NCBI RefSeq assembly: GCF_910577125.1
Contig: NZ_CAJTMN010000042.1
Span: 1-17,967 of the forward strand
Length of the DNA: 17,967 nucleotides
Direction: 5' to 3'
From: an uncultured Rikenella sp.
GTDB taxonomy: Bacteria; Bacteroidota; Bacteroidia; Bacteroidales; Rikenellaceae
The position numbers and the translations under genes were made by a program. The notes beneath the pieces are model-generated. The model ran no database searches. It was given only the letters and a program-made list of their open reading frames with translations, and was not told the DNA's origin. Shown here piece by piece: positions 15,706-17,967 of this stretch. Position 1 is the first letter of the stretch; every line of letters begins with the position of its first letter.

Positions 15706-15833
15706 GTGCGTGCCGCACTCCCAATAGGCCGCCTCTACCCTAACAGGATAGAACTGCCCTTCGCGGTAGGCGTCGGGCTAATAAGGCCAAGAGAACTCTA
15801 ATAAAACGCCCGGTGGGCGCCCTGGCGGGACGG

Positions 15834-15853
15834 AGCGATGCTTGCGCATCGCT
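15834..15853. repeat. 8-bp hairpin related to the one at 18-35
   Basis: AGCGATGC (15834-15841) pairs with GCATCGCT (15846-15853) around TTGC. The hairpin at 18-35 has the same ATGCTTrCGCAT core and is likewise followed by a TAA(A)G...GCAGCC-like tail. The stem ends differ in both arms so that pairing is kept (AGC/GCT here, AGG/CCT there). Confidence 0.6.
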
Positions 15854-15873
15854 AAGGCAGCCTCTGCCCCCGT

Positions 15874-16062
15874 TTATTCCGAGAGGCAACGCAACTGATG
15901 ACCGTGGGCACGGTAATTCGTGTCACAAGGGCGGACGTATGTCGTGCCAAATCCCAGATGAAGGCTGCTGATACTATTGATAACAGAAGACCAACTATAT
16001 CCATAAAGGCCGCTACCTGCAGAACTGCCCATATGTCCGTTGCGGTAGCCCGGGGCGGGACG
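15874..16062 (-). pseudogene. C-terminal remnant of a FISUMP/DUF1566-like surface protein
   Basis: The minus-strand frame ending at the TAA at 15874-15876 encodes PAPGYRNG, then GLYGYSWSSVINS, a strand with LHLGFGTTYVRP, and finally NYRAHGHQLRCLSE. This is the typical ending of the 'major paralogous domain' of Bacteroidetes surface proteins (AAGYRN, GYYWSS, LxF, NRAxGxSVRC). Upstream of about 16062 the frame remains open to an ATG at 16218 but no longer resembles the family, and there is no signal peptide or room for the rest of the domain. The -7 box of the next gene lies inside the open frame. It is best read as a truncated, probably dead gene end left by an insertion or recombination event. 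Confidence 0.55.
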
Positions 16063-16187
16063 ACCTTTTCGAACTGCCGATCCTTTTGGACGTCCGCAGC
16101 GGTGAAAACCGCCTCTGTGCGGATCGGAATTCCCAAAATACGATTTTATACTTACCCTCCGTCCGGACTCCCGAACGGAAAAAAGCG

Positions 16188-16195
16188 TACCTTTG
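16188..16195 (+). promoter_or_regulatory. -7 box of the oxoamine synthase gene
   Basis: TACCTTTG is an exact TAnnTTTG, 40 bases before the GTG at 16236, giving a leader of about 35 bases. No TTTG is present about 20 bases upstream, so the -33 box is weak or missing. Confidence 0.6.
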
Positions 16196-16235
16196 ACGCG
16201 TCTTTTATCCGTCATCATTCTAAAATCGACATACA

Positions 16236-17498
16236 GTGGATATTTTCGAACGCATCAAACAAGACGCCGGCGGCCCTATCGGCCAGTATCAGAAACTGAG
16301 CCACGGCTACTACTCCTTCCCGAAACTCGAAGGGCCTATCGGCCCGCGGATGGTCTTTCGCGGCAAAATGATGCTCAACTGGAGCCTCAATAACTACCTC
16401 GGACTGGCCAACCACCCGGAAGTGATGGCTGCCGATGCCGAAGCCGCCCGCGAATTCGGGATGGCTGCCCCGATGGGAGCCCGGATGATGAGCGGGCAGA
16501 CCAAATACCACGAAGAACTCGAACGCCGGCTGGCCGCTTTCGTCGGCAAACCGGACGCCTTCCTGCTCAACTTCGGCTACCAGGGGATGGTCTCGATCAT
16601 CGACTGTCTGGCAACCGCCAAAGACGTGATCGTTTATGACTCGGAAGCGCACGCCTGCATTATCGACGGGCTGCTGATTCACAAGGCCAAGGGCGGGAAA
16701 CGGTTCGTGTACCACCACAACGACATGGCGAAATGTCGGCTGATGCTCGAACGGGCGACGAAACTCGCCCGGCAGCAGGGCGGCGGCGTGCTGCTGATCA
16801 CCGAAGGCGTTTTCGGGATGAAAGGCGACCTGGGTAAGCTGGACGAGATCGTGGCCATGAAAAAGGACTTCGATTTCCGGATTCTGGTGGACGACGCACA
16901 CGGGTTGGGAACGATGGGCAAGACCGGAGCCGGGACGCCGGAACATTTCGGCGTAGCGGATCAGATCGACGTGCACTTCGGTACCTTCGCCAAATCGTTC
17001 GCCGGGATCGGGGCTTTCGTGGCGTCGGATCCGGATATCGTCAACTTCCTGCGCTACAACATGCGGTCGCAGCTCTACGCCAAATCGCTGCCGATGCCGA
17101 TGGTCAAGGGGGCGATGAAGCGTCTTGACCTGATTCAGGAGCATCCGGAGTATCGCGAAAAGTTGTGGACGATCGTGCGGGCGTTGCAGAAAGGGTTCGT
17201 GGATGCCGGATTCGACATCGGCGTGACGCAGTCGCCGGTGACACCGGTCTATATGAAAGGCGGGGTGGAAGATGCCACGAATATCGTGGTGGACTTGCGC
17301 GAAAACCACAACCTGTTCTGTTCGGTAGTGGTCTATCCGGTGATTCCGAAGGGGGAAATCATCCTCCGGATTATTCCGACGGCGGTGCATACACTCGAAG
17401 ACGTGGAATATACGCTGAATGCCTTCAAGGCTTGCCGCGGAAAGCTGGAGTCGGGCGAATACCACAAACCGATTCAGAATATGGCGGATCCGATGTAG
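16236..17498 (+). CDS. PLP-dependent alpha-oxoamine synthase (SPT / cysteate acyltransferase type)
   Basis: Condenses an amino acid with an acyl-thioester with loss of CO2, giving a 3-keto amine. The GTG at 16236 gives 420 residues starting MDIFERI. The alpha-oxoamine synthase motifs are present: SLNNYLGLANHP (50-61), MGARMMSGQTKYHEELE (80-96), H139 in SEAHA that stacks on PLP, D219/H222 in VDDAHGLG, and K253 in GTFAKSFAGIGAF as the Schiff-base lysine. The T-F-x-K-S-F form resembles serine palmitoyltransferases more than KBL or BioF. Bacteroidetes carry serine palmitoyltransferases for sphingolipids, and Alistipes relatives also make sulfonolipids through a homologous cysteate acyltransferase. 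The N-terminus does not look like the Bacteroides/Porphyromonas SPT as I recall it (MGLLQ-type), which favours the cysteate enzyme, but this is not decided by the sequence. It is a single gene with its own promoter and terminator. Confidence 0.88.
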   Translation: MDIFERIKQDAGGPIGQYQKLSHGYYSFPKLEGPIGPRMVFRGKMMLNWSLNNYLGLANHPEVMAADAEAAREFGMAAPMGARMMSGQTKYHEELERRLAAFVGKPDAFLLNFGYQGMVSIIDCLATAKDVIVYDSEAHACIIDGLLIHKAKGGKRFVYHHNDMAKCRLMLERATKLARQQGGGVLLITEGVFGMKGDLGKLDEIVAMKKDFDFRILVDDAHGLGTMGKTGAGTPEHFGVADQIDVHFGTFAKSFAGIGAFVASDPDIVNFLRYNMRSQLYAKSLPMPMVKGAMKRLDLIQEHPEYREKLWTIVRALQKGFVDAGFDIGVTQSPVTPVYMKGGVEDATNIVVDLRENHNLFCSVVVYPVIPKGEIILRIIPTAVHTLEDVEYTLNAFKACRGKLESGEYHKPIQNMADPM

Positions 17499-17533
17499 TC
17501 TGGTTCAAGACTTTGACGGATACGTTAATTTAT

Positions 17534-17577
17534 ACGGGTTCTTTCTCGGTTTCGGGAAAGAACCCGTTTTCTTTTTT
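17534..17577 (+). terminator. Rho-independent terminator of the oxoamine synthase gene
   Basis: ACGGGTTCTTTC (17534-17545) pairs perfectly with GAAAGAACCCGT (17556-17567), and the stem can extend inward by about three pairs with one G-T. It is followed by TTTTCTTTTTT (17567-17577). It begins 36 bases after the stop codon. Confidence 0.92.
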
Positions 17578-17645
17578 GGTATTTGGTTCTGTAAGAGAGG
17601 CTGTTTCGACGAAACTTGGGTTGCTCCACTGCACGATGAAGTTTA

Positions 17646-17696
17646 AGGATTGCGGATCCTGAGGCGTAGCGTAGCTATCATAAAGTTTTTCTGGTT
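17646..17696. repeat. Dispersed intergenic repeat module, copy 2
   Basis: 17646-17677 matches 155-186 at 28 of 32 bases, with the invariant core GTAGCGTAGCTA. The following 17681-17696 (TAAAGTTTTTCTGGTT) is present as an exact inverted copy at 1-16. It lies just past the terminator of the oxoamine synthase gene. Confidence 0.75.
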
Positions 17697-17885
17697 CTCT
17701 TTGTTCACAACCGACGCTGCCAGCGAGCGCAATGCAAACGCAGTTTGCAAATTGCCGAGCGGCGAGGAGGAACCGAGTAGCGTACTGAGGGCAGAGACCA
17801 CTTGTGGGCTTTGCCGAGGTAGCACGAGGAAGCCGAAGGCAACGCGTAAGCCAACGAGAACAGTACCCTCAAACTAATGCGTGCC
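17697..17885. other. Intergenic stretch with a small hairpin, no gene seen
   Basis: It contains TGCAAAC/GTTTGCA at 17733-17739/17743-17749 with a three-base loop inside AGCGAGCGCAA...TTGCCGAGC, and several CGAGG-type words between 17755 and 17835. Short open frames here have no start context or protein features. The composition resembles the repeat DNA on both sides. Confidence 0.45.
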
Positions 17886-17967
17886 GCTGCCTTTTCAGGC
17901 GTGCAAAAAATCCGTCGCCCGCCCGCGTAAAGAGGGATTTCACTCGTTTTGCGGTGAGCAAAATCGA
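17886..17967. repeat. Partial second copy of the 15.6-15.7 kb repeat, cut by the window end
   Basis: An A-run followed by CCGTCGCCCGCCCGC (17910-17924) matches 15674-15688. A hairpin TCGTTTTGC (17944-17952) / GCAAAA(T)CGA (17958-17967) with loop GGTGA corresponds to the inner tier of the palindrome at 15604-15649. The order of the two modules is swapped relative to the first copy. The window ends inside it. Confidence 0.6.

Larger units (their letters stand above)
15417..15873. repeat. Structured intergenic repeat region without a gene
   Basis: No supported coding frame. It starts with an 8-bp GC-rich hairpin at 15434-15441/15456-15463, followed by an A-run rather than a T-run. An elaborate nest of repeats covers 15472-15706 (listed separately). 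A hairpin CGCCC/GGGCG follows near 15808-15820, and an 8-bp hairpin at 15834-15841/15846-15853. The middle part (15706-15800) shows no clear structure. Confidence 0.65.

Noticed and set aside
15511..15801. 96-codon open frame in the 15.5-15.8 kb region, and the opposite frame at 15464-15724
   Set aside because: Both run through the inverted repeats and GC hairpins; the products are Arg/Pro/Ala-rich and reflect the repeats rather than a protein.
17643..17877. Short open frames on both strands after the oxoamine synthase terminator
   Set aside because: They cover the dispersed repeat module and flanking repeat-like DNA, with no promoter or protein features.
17886..17967. Repeats considered as a CRISPR array
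   Set aside because: Repeat units are not regularly spaced, have no uniform spacers, and no cas-like gene is present in the window.

Overview
The window looks like chromosomal DNA from a GC-rich member of the Bacteroidetes, most likely Alistipes or another Rikenellaceae. The evidence is: a rimP-nusA-infB operon with Bacteroidetes-style proteins; a fused LpxC/FabZ enzyme followed by LpxA; a TonB-dependent receptor with a carboxypeptidase-like N-terminal domain; a BF3164-type propeller lipoprotein; an alpha-oxoamine synthase of the sphingolipid/sulfonolipid type; and several exact -7 boxes of the form TAnnTTTG. The genus is inferred from gene content and base composition, not from a marker gene.

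Layout. Positions 1-251 are intergenic DNA made of hairpins and dispersed-repeat modules. A membrane FMN-binding/iron-sulfur protein (252-1523, +) runs into, and overlaps tail to tail, a propeller lipoprotein (1444-2532, -). Upstream of the lipoprotein on the minus strand lies the translation/transcription operon infB (2633-5491), nusA (5616-6854) and rimP (6923-7522), read rimP to infB. A small AT-rich orphan gene (7656-8018, -) with its own consensus promoter sits between this operon and the lipid A genes lpxA (8109-8912, -) and lpxC/fabZ (8937-10331, -). Next comes a likely two-gene minus-strand operon: a TonB-dependent receptor (11498-14266), then a purple-acid-phosphatase-like exported metallophosphatase (10524-11453), closed by a strong terminator. 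A TonB-like energy transducer (14469-15416, +) is transcribed divergently from the receptor.

From 15417 to 16187 no intact gene is seen. The first part is a nested set of inverted and direct repeats. The second part holds what looks like the degraded C-terminal end of a 'major paralogous domain' (FISUMP/DUF1566-like) surface protein. A complete PLP-dependent alpha-oxoamine synthase (16236-17498, +) follows, with its own -7 box and a textbook terminator. The window ends in more repeat DNA that shares modules with the first 250 bases and with the 15.5-15.7 kb region.

How the genes fit together. rimP-nusA-infB is core information processing. lpxC/fabZ-lpxA supplies the first steps of lipid A synthesis plus a fatty acid dehydratase. 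The oxoamine synthase probably starts sphingolipid or sulfonolipid synthesis, another outer-membrane lipid class. The receptor, phosphatase and TonB genes suggest a nutrient-uptake locus, possibly for phosphorylated compounds. The most unusual content is the family of intergenic repeats whose stems keep pairing while their sequence changes, and the foreign-looking AT-rich gene.
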